From CAIKZZ01 sp036742455 (lineage in GTDB: Bacteria; Pseudomonadota; Gammaproteobacteria; Steroidobacterales; Steroidobacteraceae), in contig DAINQU010000002.1 in assembly GCA_036742455.1 (NCBI GenBank), positions 1-64,000 on the forward strand: a stretch of DNA of 64,000 bases, in the 5' to 3' direction. Shown here one piece after another: positions 34,514 to 42,847 of the stretch. Under the pieces are notes generated by a model. That model made no database searches, had not been told where the DNA came from, and saw only the letters and a program-made list of their open reading frames with translations. Made by a program: the position numbers and the translations under genes. Every line of letters begins with the position of its first letter. Within the stretch, counting starts at the first letter, position 1.

Positions 34514-35704
34514 GTGAGCAACGCAGTGCTGTCGGGTATCCGAGTCTTGGACTTCGGCCGCTATGTGGCCGGTCCCTACTGCGCGACCTTGCTCGGCTAT
34601 CTCGGCGCGGACGTGATCCGCATTGAGCGCTGCGACGGCGGTGAGGATCGCTACATCGCGCCGGTCACGGCGCAGGGCGAGGGCGCCGTGATCCTGCAGA
34701 CCGGTTGTAACAAGCGCTCGTTGACGCTCGATCCGACGAGCGCCGAGGGCCGTGAGATCGTGGCACGACTGCTGGCCACGGCGGACGTCGTGGTCGCCAA
34801 CCTGCCGCCGAGCGCGCTGCAAGCGATGGGCTTGGACGAAGCCGCGGTGCAACGCGTCAACCCGCGCGCCGTCCTCGTCACCCAATCCGCCTTCGGCGAT
34901 GTCGGTCCCTACACGCGCCGCGGCGGCTTTGACGGCGTCGGTCAGGCACTCTCCGGGGCGATGTACATCACCGGAACGCCCGGCGCACCGGCCAAAGCGG
35001 CCGCGCCGTATGTGGACTTCACGACCGCCGTCTTGTCGGCCTTCGGTGCGTTGGCCGCGCTCATGCAGCGCGACCGTACCGGCACCGGCCAGCGCGTGGA
35101 CGCGACGCTGCTCGGGTCGGCGCTGGCCGTCTTCAACTCCCACCTGATCGAGCAGAGCGTGACCGGTATCGACCGCGTCGGTACCGGCAATCGCGTGCAA
35201 ACCTCGGCTCCGTCGGACGTGTTTGCCACCCAAGACGGTCACATCCTGTTGCATTGCGTGGGTCAGGGGCTGTTCCGCCGCTGGGCGCGCCTGATGGGCG
35301 AGGAGACTCGTTGGGTGGACGACCCGGCTTTCCAGACGGACCAATCGCGCGCCGATCACAGTGGCCCTATCCTCGCCCGCATGCAGGCCTGGTGCGCCGA
35401 GCGCACAACCGCCGAGGCGCTCGCGGAACTGGAGCGTGCCGGCGTGCCCGCCGGCGCGGTGCAGACGCCGCAACAGGCCCTGGACGATCCGCAGGCGGCC
35501 GCGCTCGGTCTGTACACCGCCGTCGACTATCCCGGATTGCCCCGTCCTGCAAAAGTGGTCGATCTGCCGGTCCGCTTCAGCGGCATGCCCGCCGGCATAC
35601 GGGCGCGGCCGCCGACGATCGGCGAGCACACCGACGAGATCCTGCAGGAACTCGGCTACGACGCGGCCGCTATTGCCGGCCTGCGCAGTCGCAACGTGGT
35701 GTGA
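34514..35704 (+). CDS. CaiB/BaiF family (class III) CoA-transferase
   Basis: 396 residues from GTG 34514, with an AGGAG site upstream. GRYVAGPYCATLLGYLGADVIRIE is the family's N-terminal signature; the catalytic aspartate is Asp168 in PYVDFTTAVLSAFG. It moves CoA between acids, e.g. from succinyl-CoA or another product CoA to the new substrate, sparing ATP. It is divergent from the acyl-CoA dehydrogenase and offers a second way, besides the AMP ligase, to make the CoA ester. Confidence 0.92.
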   Translation: MSNAVLSGIRVLDFGRYVAGPYCATLLGYLGADVIRIERCDGGEDRYIAPVTAQGEGAVILQTGCNKRSLTLDPTSAEGREIVARLLATADVVVANLPPSALQAMGLDEAAVQRVNPRAVLVTQSAFGDVGPYTRRGGFDGVGQALSGAMYITGTPGAPAKAAAPYVDFTTAVLSAFGALAALMQRDRTGTGQRVDATLLGSALAVFNSHLIEQSVTGIDRVGTGNRVQTSAPSDVFATQDGHILLHCVGQGLFRRWARLMGEETRWVDDPAFQTDQSRADHSGPILARMQAWCAERTTAEALAELERAGVPAGAVQTPQQALDDPQAAALGLYTAVDYPGLPRPAKVVDLPVRFSGMPAGIRARPPTIGEHTDEILQELGYDAAAIAGLRSRNVV

Positions 35705-36011
35705 GCGGCGGGTCATCGGCGTTCAGTCGGCGCGGGGTGCGCCAACGCCCGACCGGCGACCTGCTCGGCAAAGACCCGTCCGGCACGACGGCCACGTCGC
35801 GATCGGCGACGGGTCAACGCAGCACGGGAGTGGGTCGGGCACGGGGTCACCTGCGGCCGGCGGGGTAGATGGCGGACACTATAGCGCCCGGCTTCCAAAA
35901 AAACAGTCAGGCTTGTTTCTTTGATGGGCCAGCGGGCCTATACTCGAATCGACGCCGACGGAGCGTCGCCGGTCGGACCACAGGTCCTCGCGCAGTTTGG
36001 GGGGTAGAGCG
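35705..36011. other. Intergenic promoter region of the long catabolic operon
   Basis: 307 nt without a credible gene. Holds operator copy F (35898-35921), a TATACT -10 box at 35939-35944 and a GGGGGG ribosome site before ATG 36012. Confidence 0.6.
35898..35921. promoter_or_regulatory. Shared catabolic operator, copy F, with downstream -10
   Basis: AAAAAACAGTC-AG-GCTTGTTTCTT: left arm 10/11 and right arm 9/11 against the perfect copy. TATACT at 35939 starts 28 nt after the right arm, nearly the same geometry as copy C (29 nt). Confidence 0.75.
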
Positions 36012-37241
36012 ATGGTCAATCCAGCAGCCGTGGAGCCCATCAAAGCGGGCATGAAGTTCGAGTTCGAGCGCACCGCCGTGCCGGAGGGTTTTCCGGCCCT
36101 GCCGCGCATCCCGGGCGGGCGGTATACCGACCCCGCGTTCTTAGCGTTGGAAGACGAATACGTCTGGAAGAAGACGTGGCTCTACGCCTGCCACATCGAC
36201 GAGATCCCCGAACCGGGCTGCTTCGTGCTGTACAAGCGCTTGGGCGCTCCGGTGATCATCATTCACGGCAAGGACGGCGTCGTTCGCGCCTTCTACAACA
36301 CCTGCAGTCACCGCGGCGCGCCGCTCGTGAAGGACGGCGCGGGGAAGGTGGAGGGGTTCTCCTGCCCGTATCACGGGTGGACGTATGCGCTGGACGGTCG
36401 GCTCGTCAATTTGCGCGATAAGCGCGACTTCCGCGATTTCGATCCGTCGTGTCATCCGCTGAAGGCCATTGCCTGTCAGCGCTACGGCAACTGGATTTTC
36501 GTCAACGCCGATCCCGCCGCCCCCGATTTTGTCTCGACCTTGGGGGAGATTCCCTCGCATCTGGCGGACGTGGCCATCGATCAGACGCGCTTCGTGCACA
36601 AGAAGTCGTACCACGTGAAGTGCAACGTCAAAGTGTTGCTGGACGCGTTCTTAGAGGTCTATCACCTCAAATCGATCCACCAGAACACGGTGGACCGATT
36701 CTTGGATTACCGCGGCACGACCATCACGTTGTGGCCGCGTGGGCACTCGCTCATGGTGACCCCCAACCGGCGCCCGGATTGGGTGGACCCGGGCGTGAAG
36801 GGCATGATCAAGGTGCCGACGGCCTCGGAGATCACGGCGCACCACAACCCGTCGTACAACATCTGGCCCAATCTGGTCACGCCTATTGCCGACAGTGGCA
36901 TCCCTTTCTTACTGTTCTGGCCCATGGGCCCGAACGAGATGGAAATTGAAGTGGTCTGGTTCGCGCCGGATTGGGGCGGGGGTGAGATGCACCCGTTGTG
37001 GCCGACCCGCATCGCAAACTTCGAGCGGATCCTCTACGAGGACACGCAATTCGCGGCCTACATCCAAGAGTCCGTGGAGTCCCCGGCCTACGAGGGCATT
37101 ACCCTGAGTTACCAGGAGCGGCGCATTTACCATTGGCACGAAGAGCTCGACCGCCGCATCGGCGTCGAACGCGTGCCGGAGGCCTTGCGCGTGGTGCCGG
37201 TCTTGGCGCCCTTCGTGCAGGAGATGGTGGCCGGATTATGA
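36012..37241 (+). CDS. Rieske non-heme iron oxygenase, alpha subunit (second of three)
   Basis: 409 residues from ATG 36012. Rieske ligands C98-S-H and CPYHG. The mononuclear iron site is in DAFLEVYHLKSIH, with Glu215 at the bridging carboxylate position. The segment NTCSHRGAPLVKDGAGKVEG is typical of the family. It opens an operon-like run of ten genes to 46572 and overlaps the next start by 4 nt (ATGA). It should oxygenate the pathway substrate; regiochemistry is unknown. Confidence 0.92.
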   Translation: MVNPAAVEPIKAGMKFEFERTAVPEGFPALPRIPGGRYTDPAFLALEDEYVWKKTWLYACHIDEIPEPGCFVLYKRLGAPVIIIHGKDGVVRAFYNTCSHRGAPLVKDGAGKVEGFSCPYHGWTYALDGRLVNLRDKRDFRDFDPSCHPLKAIACQRYGNWIFVNADPAAPDFVSTLGEIPSHLADVAIDQTRFVHKKSYHVKCNVKVLLDAFLEVYHLKSIHQNTVDRFLDYRGTTITLWPRGHSLMVTPNRRPDWVDPGVKGMIKVPTASEITAHHNPSYNIWPNLVTPIADSGIPFLLFWPMGPNEMEIEVVWFAPDWGGGEMHPLWPTRIANFERILYEDTQFAAYIQESVESPAYEGITLSYQERRIYHWHEELDRRIGVERVPEALRVVPVLAPFVQEMVAGL

Positions 37242-38665
37242 GTCGAGGCCTCACCACGCTCGGGGTGTACCTGCCGCGGTGGCGGTTGGCGCGCCGTGCC
37301 TTGGGTGAGGCGATGGCGTGGCGTACCCAGTCGGTCGGCGGTCGCGGCGAGCGCAGCTACGGCCATTGGGACGAGGATGCACTGACCTACGCGGTGGAGT
37401 CCGGGCGTTACGCAATGATGGATGCGCCCACGGTGGACGGCGTGGTGTTCGCCTCCACGACGCACCCGTTTCAGGATCGCAGCAACGCCGGTCTCGTCGC
37501 CGAGGCGCTGGGATTGCCGGCGGCGCTCACCACGCAGGATGTCGGTGGCTCGCAGCGCGCCGCGACCAGCGCGTTGATCGCCATGCTGGAGGGCCGCGCA
37601 CCGGCGCGCTTACTCCTCGCGGCCGACCGCCGTCGCACGCAACCGGGGAGCCCGCAAGAATCGGCGTACGGCGACGGCGCCGTCGCGTGTGTCGTGAGCG
37701 ACGCGGCGGTCCTCGCCGAGTACCTCGGCAGCACCTCCGAATCGGTGGATTTTGTCGATCATTACCGCGAAAGCGGGCAACCGTACGACTACGCGCTCGA
37801 AGAGCGCTGGGTCCGTACGGAGGCATGGGTACCGTTCGTGCGTCGCGCGACCGAGCGACTGCTCGCGCAGTGCGGCGTTTCGGCCGCTGAACTTGCGCAC
37901 GTCATTGTGCCGGTGGGCGCGAGTGTCGCCGAACCGCTGCTGCGCACGCTCGGGGTAGCACCGAGCGTGCGCGCCGATGCATTGCACGACCGCGTCGGCG
38001 ATGTCGGCGTTGCGCATCCGCTGCTGATGCTCGCCGGTGTGCTTGAGCAGTGCGCGCCCGGGGCGCTGATTTTGCTGATCGGCTTCGGTCAGGGTGTGGA
38101 CGCGATCTTGCTGCGTGCCGGTGCCGACATCGCCGCGCATCGTCCCGCGAGCGGCCTGTCGGCGGCGCTCGCGGCGGGCGTGACCGATCACGCGTACGTC
38201 CGATTTTTGTCGCACACGGGCGCCTTGTCGCTCGATGCCGGTATGCGCGCCGAACGCGACGCGCGCACCGCGCACTCGGTGCACTACCGTAAACACACGG
38301 TGATCAACGGCTTTGCCGGTGGGCGCTGCAGTGCCTGCGGCACGGTGCAATTCCCGCCCGCACCGGCGTGCGTGAACCCGGAGTGTCGGGCGTTTGCGCC
38401 GCAGACCCCCGTGCGCTTGGCCGACGTGCCGGCGACCGTGAAGACGTACACCGAGGATTGGCTCGCGTACACGCCGGCGCCGCCGTTGGTGTACGGCAAC
38501 GTTGCCTTCGAAGGCGGCGGCAACGCGTTCATCGAGTTCACGGACGTCGGTCGCGGCGACGTGGCGGTGGCCGCGCCGCTGCGCTTCGTGTTCCGGATCA
38601 AAGACGTGGACGCCGCTCGCGGCTTTCACCGCTATTTCTGGAAAGCCACCCTGAGGAGGTCCTGA
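37238..38665 (+). CDS. HMG-CoA-synthase/KAS-III-like domain fused to DUF35 OB-fold/zinc ribbon, catalytic Cys absent
   Basis: 475 residues from ATG 37238. Residues 1-~340 have the thiolase-superfamily fold of HMG-CoA synthase/KAS III (LTTLGVYLPRWRL, VVFASTTHPFQDRSNAG, YGDGAVACVV). The nucleophile position, normally a Cys in a D-x-x-x-x-C motif, reads QDVGGSQRAAT with no Cys. The C-terminus is a DUF35 unit: zinc ribbon CSACG...CVNPEC (about 366-388) followed by an OB fold. DUF35 proteins pair with thiolase-like enzymes, and a thiolase begins 2 nt downstream. Probably a scaffold or acyl-CoA-binding partner rather than a synthase. Confidence 0.85.
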   Translation: MSRGLTTLGVYLPRWRLARRALGEAMAWRTQSVGGRGERSYGHWDEDALTYAVESGRYAMMDAPTVDGVVFASTTHPFQDRSNAGLVAEALGLPAALTTQDVGGSQRAATSALIAMLEGRAPARLLLAADRRRTQPGSPQESAYGDGAVACVVSDAAVLAEYLGSTSESVDFVDHYRESGQPYDYALEERWVRTEAWVPFVRRATERLLAQCGVSAAELAHVIVPVGASVAEPLLRTLGVAPSVRADALHDRVGDVGVAHPLLMLAGVLEQCAPGALILLIGFGQGVDAILLRAGADIAAHRPASGLSAALAAGVTDHAYVRFLSHTGALSLDAGMRAERDARTAHSVHYRKHTVINGFAGGRCSACGTVQFPPAPACVNPECRAFAPQTPVRLADVPATVKTYTEDWLAYTPAPPLVYGNVAFEGGGNAFIEFTDVGRGDVAVAAPLRFVFRIKDVDAARGFHRYFWKATLRRS

Positions 38666-38667
38666 GC

Positions 38668-39873
38668 ATGGCCAGCGGGATCCGCGACAAGGTGGCGATC
38701 GTCGGCATGGGCTGTTCGCAGTTTGGCGAGCGCTGGTCGCTGGGGCCGGATGACCTCATGGTGGAGGCCTTCACGGAGGCCCTCGCGGACGCAGGAATAG
38801 AGCGCGACGACATCGAGGCGGCGTGGCTCGGTGTGTTCTACCAAGAGCAGAGCACCTCGAAGTCGGGACTGCCGCTCTCCATGGCGCTGCGCCTGCCGAA
38901 TATACCGGTCACGCGCGTCGAGAACTTGTGCGCCACCGGCACGGAAGCCTTGCGCGGTGCGGTGTATGCGGTCGCCTCGGGTGCCGTCGACATTGCGCTG
39001 GCGATGGGCGTCGAGAAATTGAAAGACACGGGCTTCGGCGGTTTGCCGGAGCGCGCAAAAGGGACCTTTGAGGATCTCTGGCAGCCCGGCTTCACACCGC
39101 CGGGGGCCTTTGCGCAACTCGGCGCCGCGTACGCGGCCCGCCACGGGTTGTCCATCGACGAGTTGCGTCGCGCCATGGCGCACGTGTCGGTGAAAAGTCA
39201 TGCCAATGCGGTGCACAACCCGAAAGCGCATTTGCGCAATCCTATCTCGACAGAGCAGGTGCTCTCGGCGCCCATGGTGGCGTTCCCCCTCGGCGTCTAC
39301 GACTGCTGCGGTGTGAGTGACGGCGCGGCGTGCGCGATCGTCACGACCCCGGAGATCGCGGCGCGTCTCGGCCACCGCGATCACGTCACGGTCAAGGCCT
39401 TGCAGTTGGCGCCGTCCAACGGCGCCGAGATGAGCCACGCCAGTTGGGACGGCAGCTACACGCCGACGACGCGGTTAGCCGCGGCCCGTGCGTACCGCGA
39501 GGCCGGCGTCACCGACCCCGCGGCGCAACTGGGGTTGATCGAAGTCCACGACTGCTTCTCGGTCACCGAGCTCGTCGTCATGGAGGATCTCGGCCTGTCC
39601 GCGCCGGGCCGTGCGCCGGCGGACATCCTCGACGGTCGTTACGATCGCGACGGCGCCATTCCCTGCCAAACCGACGGCGGCCTGAAGTGTTTCGGTCACC
39701 CCGTCGGGGCCTCCGGACTGCGGATGGCCTATGAGATTTACACACAACTGTTAGGCCGAGCAGGACCGCGCCAGGTGGGCAGCCCCACGCTGGGCTTGAG
39801 TCACAACCTCGGCGGCATTCCGAATCGTAACGTGGCAAGCGTCGCGATCTTCGGTCTGCATCAGTCGAAATAA
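38668..39873 (+). CDS. Thiolase-like protein (SCP-x/Ltp type), DUF35-associated
   Basis: 401 residues from ATG 38668, with TGAGGAGG upstream. Nucleophile Cys in ENLCATGTEALRGA; His in CFGHPVGASG; the third classical residue (Cys of CxGGG) is replaced by HNLGG near the C-terminus. This pattern matches the SCP-x/lipid-transfer-like thiolase group, which includes retro-aldolases of steroid side-chain degradation that need a DUF35 partner. Together with the preceding fusion protein it likely forms a C-C bond cleaving complex (thiolytic or retro-aldol). Confidence 0.88.
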   Translation: MASGIRDKVAIVGMGCSQFGERWSLGPDDLMVEAFTEALADAGIERDDIEAAWLGVFYQEQSTSKSGLPLSMALRLPNIPVTRVENLCATGTEALRGAVYAVASGAVDIALAMGVEKLKDTGFGGLPERAKGTFEDLWQPGFTPPGAFAQLGAAYAARHGLSIDELRRAMAHVSVKSHANAVHNPKAHLRNPISTEQVLSAPMVAFPLGVYDCCGVSDGAACAIVTTPEIAARLGHRDHVTVKALQLAPSNGAEMSHASWDGSYTPTTRLAAARAYREAGVTDPAAQLGLIEVHDCFSVTELVVMEDLGLSAPGRAPADILDGRYDRDGAIPCQTDGGLKCFGHPVGASGLRMAYEIYTQLLGRAGPRQVGSPTLGLSHNLGGIPNRNVASVAIFGLHQSK

Positions 39874-39900
39874 AAACTGTCTTTTATCGAGCGAGCCCAC

Positions 39901-40791
39901 ATGAGCGTCGAAAAATTACAACTGGTCACGGAATCGACACAGCCGCGTTGGGGCTACACGATGGAGGAATTGGCGAGCGCGCCCATGGTGTATCGCGAGG
40001 ACTTGTACGCCGGCAAAACGGTGCTCGTGACCGGCGGTGGCAGCGGGTTCGGTCGCGCGATGACGTTCCTCTTTGCGCGCCTTGGCGCTCAGGTGGTGAT
40101 CGCCGGCCGCAAGGCCGAAAAGCTGGAGGCGACGCGCGAGGGCGTTGAGCGCCTCTTGGGCTTGAAGACGGTGACGACGCAGGCGATGACCATTCGGGAT
40201 CCGGAGGCGTGCGCAGCACTGATCACCGACACCGTGCAGCGCTTGGGCGGCCTCGATCTGCTCGTCAACAACGCCGGCGGTCAATATCCCCAAGCCGCGA
40301 TCGATTTCACGCCGAAGGGCTGGCACGCGGTGATCGAGACTAACCTCACCGGGACGTTCTACATGATGCAGGCCGCGGCCCGCGCCTGGCGCGATGCGGG
40401 TCGCCCCGGCAGCATCGTCAATATCGTCGCGAACGTCTGGCGCGGTATGCCCCAAGTGGCGCACACCTGCGCGGCCCGCGCGGGCGTGATCTATCTGTCG
40501 AAGACATTGGCGACCGAATGGGCGCCACTCAAGATCCGAGTTAATTGCGTGTCGCCCGGATCGATCCGTTCGGAAGGCCTCAACGTCTACGAACCGGAGG
40601 TCGCCGCCAAGTTCGCCGACACCAACCCGATGCGCACGCTCGGTGACGCCTACGACGTCGGTCAGGCCGTGGCCTACCTCGGTGCGCCGTCGGGCAAGTT
40701 CATCACTGGCGAAGTGCTCGTCGTGGACGGCGGCAACAACCAGTGGGGCGATGTATGGCCCGCCGGCAAGCCGGCGTATTTCGAGGTCTGA
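39901..40791 (+). CDS. SDR family protein, trans-2-enoyl-CoA reductase (PECR/DECR)-like
   Basis: 296 residues. Cofactor motif VTGGGSGFGRAM and NNAGGQYPQA are clear. The standard YxxxK active site is absent: the segment reads MPQVAHTCAARAGVIYLSK, resembling VHSGAARAGV of peroxisomal trans-2-enoyl-CoA and 2,4-dienoyl-CoA reductases, which lack the SDR tyrosine. It probably reduces an unsaturated CoA ester with NADPH. Fourth-from-start position in the long operon-like run, 27 nt after the thiolase. Confidence 0.87.
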   Translation: MSVEKLQLVTESTQPRWGYTMEELASAPMVYREDLYAGKTVLVTGGGSGFGRAMTFLFARLGAQVVIAGRKAEKLEATREGVERLLGLKTVTTQAMTIRDPEACAALITDTVQRLGGLDLLVNNAGGQYPQAAIDFTPKGWHAVIETNLTGTFYMMQAAARAWRDAGRPGSIVNIVANVWRGMPQVAHTCAARAGVIYLSKTLATEWAPLKIRVNCVSPGSIRSEGLNVYEPEVAAKFADTNPMRTLGDAYDVGQAVAYLGAPSGKFITGEVLVVDGGNNQWGDVWPAGKPAYFEV

Positions 40792-40832
40792 CGCCCGCGT
40801 TCCATTCCTGACCTACTGCACCGGAGAACCTC

Positions 40833-41411
40833 ATGCCCGAGACCTTGTTGAGTCGTGTGTCGCGTGACGAGATGCCGGAGGCGTTCCAGCCGGCTTGGGA
40901 TGCGTTGCAACGACTGACCGGGGACGCCACGTTCGTCGAAGTCTTCGCGCAGGCACCGGAGATGCTCGACTTCGTGATGAACAAGTTCTACGGGCCCGTC
41001 TTTTTCGGCGGTCAGGTGGACAAGAAGTACAAGCAGTTGGTCCGGCTGCGCTTGTCCACGCGGCACGGTTGCCTGACGTGTAACAAGCAGAACGTGCCCG
41101 GCGCACTGGCCGCTGGCTTCACCGAGGCGCAGATCGCGGCCTTGCAGCACTACGAAGACGGTCCGTTCTCGGACGCGGAGAAGGCGGTGCTCGCGTATGC
41201 CGACGAGGTCGCGCTCACCAATCTCGAGGGCCGCATGACGCCGGCGTTGTACGCCCGCTTGCGTGCGCATTTCAGCGATGCGGACCTGTGCGAACTGGGC
41301 GCCACCATGGCCGTGATCGCCGGCTTCGCCAAACTGTCTTTTGTGCTTGATCTGGTTGAACGCGAAGACTACTGCCCGTTCACCCCGGCCCAGACCGGTA
41401 CGAACGGCTGA
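40833..41411 (+). CDS. Carboxymuconolactone decarboxylase / AhpD-like family protein
   Basis: 192 residues. The CMD core with a CxxC pair (RHGCLTCNKQNVPGALAAGFTEAQI) and SDAEKAVLAYADEVAL is typical. In AhpD the CxxC is followed by His three residues later; here it is Asn, so classical alkylhydroperoxidase chemistry is uncertain. Other members act as decarboxylases or as redox partners. Embedded between an SDR and a Rieske oxygenase. Confidence 0.88.
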   Translation: MPETLLSRVSRDEMPEAFQPAWDALQRLTGDATFVEVFAQAPEMLDFVMNKFYGPVFFGGQVDKKYKQLVRLRLSTRHGCLTCNKQNVPGALAAGFTEAQIAALQHYEDGPFSDAEKAVLAYADEVALTNLEGRMTPALYARLRAHFSDADLCELGATMAVIAGFAKLSFVLDLVEREDYCPFTPAQTGTNG

Positions 41412-41440
41412 ACTCCATCCTCTCCCGCGCAGGAAACTTT

Positions 41441-42799
41441 ATGTACGCCTACGACAAACCCTATGTAGTCAATCCGACGGCGGCCGATGGTTCGCTGGAA
41501 GCGAAGCAACCGCTCGTGGACAACGGCCTCGATGTGCCGCATCCGGAGCGCTACTACGCACCGGAGTTCATGAAGCTCGAGTGGCGACGCCTGTGGCCGT
41601 CCGTGTGGCTGTTGGCCGGCGTGACCTCCGACATTAAGGAGGAGGGCGACTACACGGTGTTCGACGTGGGCCATGAGTCCGTCGTCTTGGTGCGCCAAGC
41701 GGATGGCAGCATTCGCGCGTTCCACAACGTCTGTCCGCACCGCGGCAACAAGATCGCCTTGAACGACTCCGGCAGCGTCGAGCGCTTCACCTGCGCGTTC
41801 CACGCGTGGAAGTTCTGTCTCGATGGGAAGCTCGAGTGCATCACCGACGAGGAGAGTTTCCAGCCTTCGCTCGTCGCGCATCGTCCGGGCCTCGCGGAAG
41901 TGCGTTGCGATTCGCTCGGTGGACTGATCTTTATCAATCTCGACGGCAAGGCGCCCCCGCTCAAGGAGTGGATTGGGTTGCCACCGGGGTACATCGAGAA
42001 CTACGAAATCGACAAAATGTGTGTCGTACGGCACGTGCGCACCGAATGGCACGGCAATTGGAAAGTCGGTGTTGATGCGTTCTACGAGACGTATCACTTG
42101 CCGCACATCCATCCGCAGACGCAAGGCGTGATGGGGGACTGCTCCCAGTACGACCTGTACCCCAATGGCTTCTCGCGCATGATTGTCCCGATCTGCACGA
42201 AGTCTCATCGCATCGAAGACCAAGACACGCTCTCGCCCGACCTTCAGTACATGATGGGTGAGGCGGGTATGAAGCCGGGGGACTATCAGGGTCCGGCGCA
42301 GGGTGTGCGTGCCGCTGTGCAGAAAGCGAAGCGGGAGCGCGCAGCGCGGTTGGGGCTCACCCATTACGAGAAGTTCGAGGATGGCCAGCTCACCGACAGT
42401 TGGGCGACGGGGCTCTTCCCGAACGTCCAGATCGGGATGCACCCGGAGGGCGTGTTCATCATGCGCTTCCTGCCGCACCCGACCGATCCGGAGCGCTTCT
42501 ACTACGACAACATCACGATGTTCCGGTACGTCGACGACAAGGATTACTTCGTGCCGGGCTGGATGGGACTGCCGAAGGACACCGACGTGACCGGTGCCAC
42601 GCGCCCGATGATCGAGCACTACGACATCTCCCAGCGCGCCGATCTCGGCCCTGTGCTCAATCAGGACGTTGAGCTCGTTGCGGCCGTCCAGCGCGGGACG
42701 AAGTCGTCGGGCTTCAAGGGGCCGCTGTGGGGCGAACAGGAAGTGCGCGTACGGCATTTCCATCGCGAGCTCGATCGCGTACTCGGCATCCGCAAATAA
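41441..42799 (+). CDS. Rieske non-heme iron oxygenase, alpha subunit (third of three)
   Basis: 452 residues. Rieske ligands C98-P-H and CAFHA; iron site DAFYETYHLPHIHPQ with Glu216 at the bridging position. Longer inter-domain insertion than the copy at 36012, and closer in length and layout to the copy at 25377. All three share the LEWxR-WxxVWLL-type region preceding the Rieske domain, suggesting a common origin but separate substrates or steps. Confidence 0.92.
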   Translation: MYAYDKPYVVNPTAADGSLEAKQPLVDNGLDVPHPERYYAPEFMKLEWRRLWPSVWLLAGVTSDIKEEGDYTVFDVGHESVVLVRQADGSIRAFHNVCPHRGNKIALNDSGSVERFTCAFHAWKFCLDGKLECITDEESFQPSLVAHRPGLAEVRCDSLGGLIFINLDGKAPPLKEWIGLPPGYIENYEIDKMCVVRHVRTEWHGNWKVGVDAFYETYHLPHIHPQTQGVMGDCSQYDLYPNGFSRMIVPICTKSHRIEDQDTLSPDLQYMMGEAGMKPGDYQGPAQGVRAAVQKAKRERAARLGLTHYEKFEDGQLTDSWATGLFPNVQIGMHPEGVFIMRFLPHPTDPERFYYDNITMFRYVDDKDYFVPGWMGLPKDTDVTGATRPMIEHYDISQRADLGPVLNQDVELVAAVQRGTKSSGFKGPLWGEQEVRVRHFHRELDRVLGIRK

Positions 42800-42847
42800 C
42801 ACACGTCGGGCGCGCGAGCGGTGCGCTTAGGAAGGGGGTTGGTGTTC

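Noticed and set aside
39870..39900. AACTGTCTTTTA upstream of the SDR at 39901 as another operator copy
   Set aside because: Only a half-site similarity, no left arm, and the gene is within an operon-like run.
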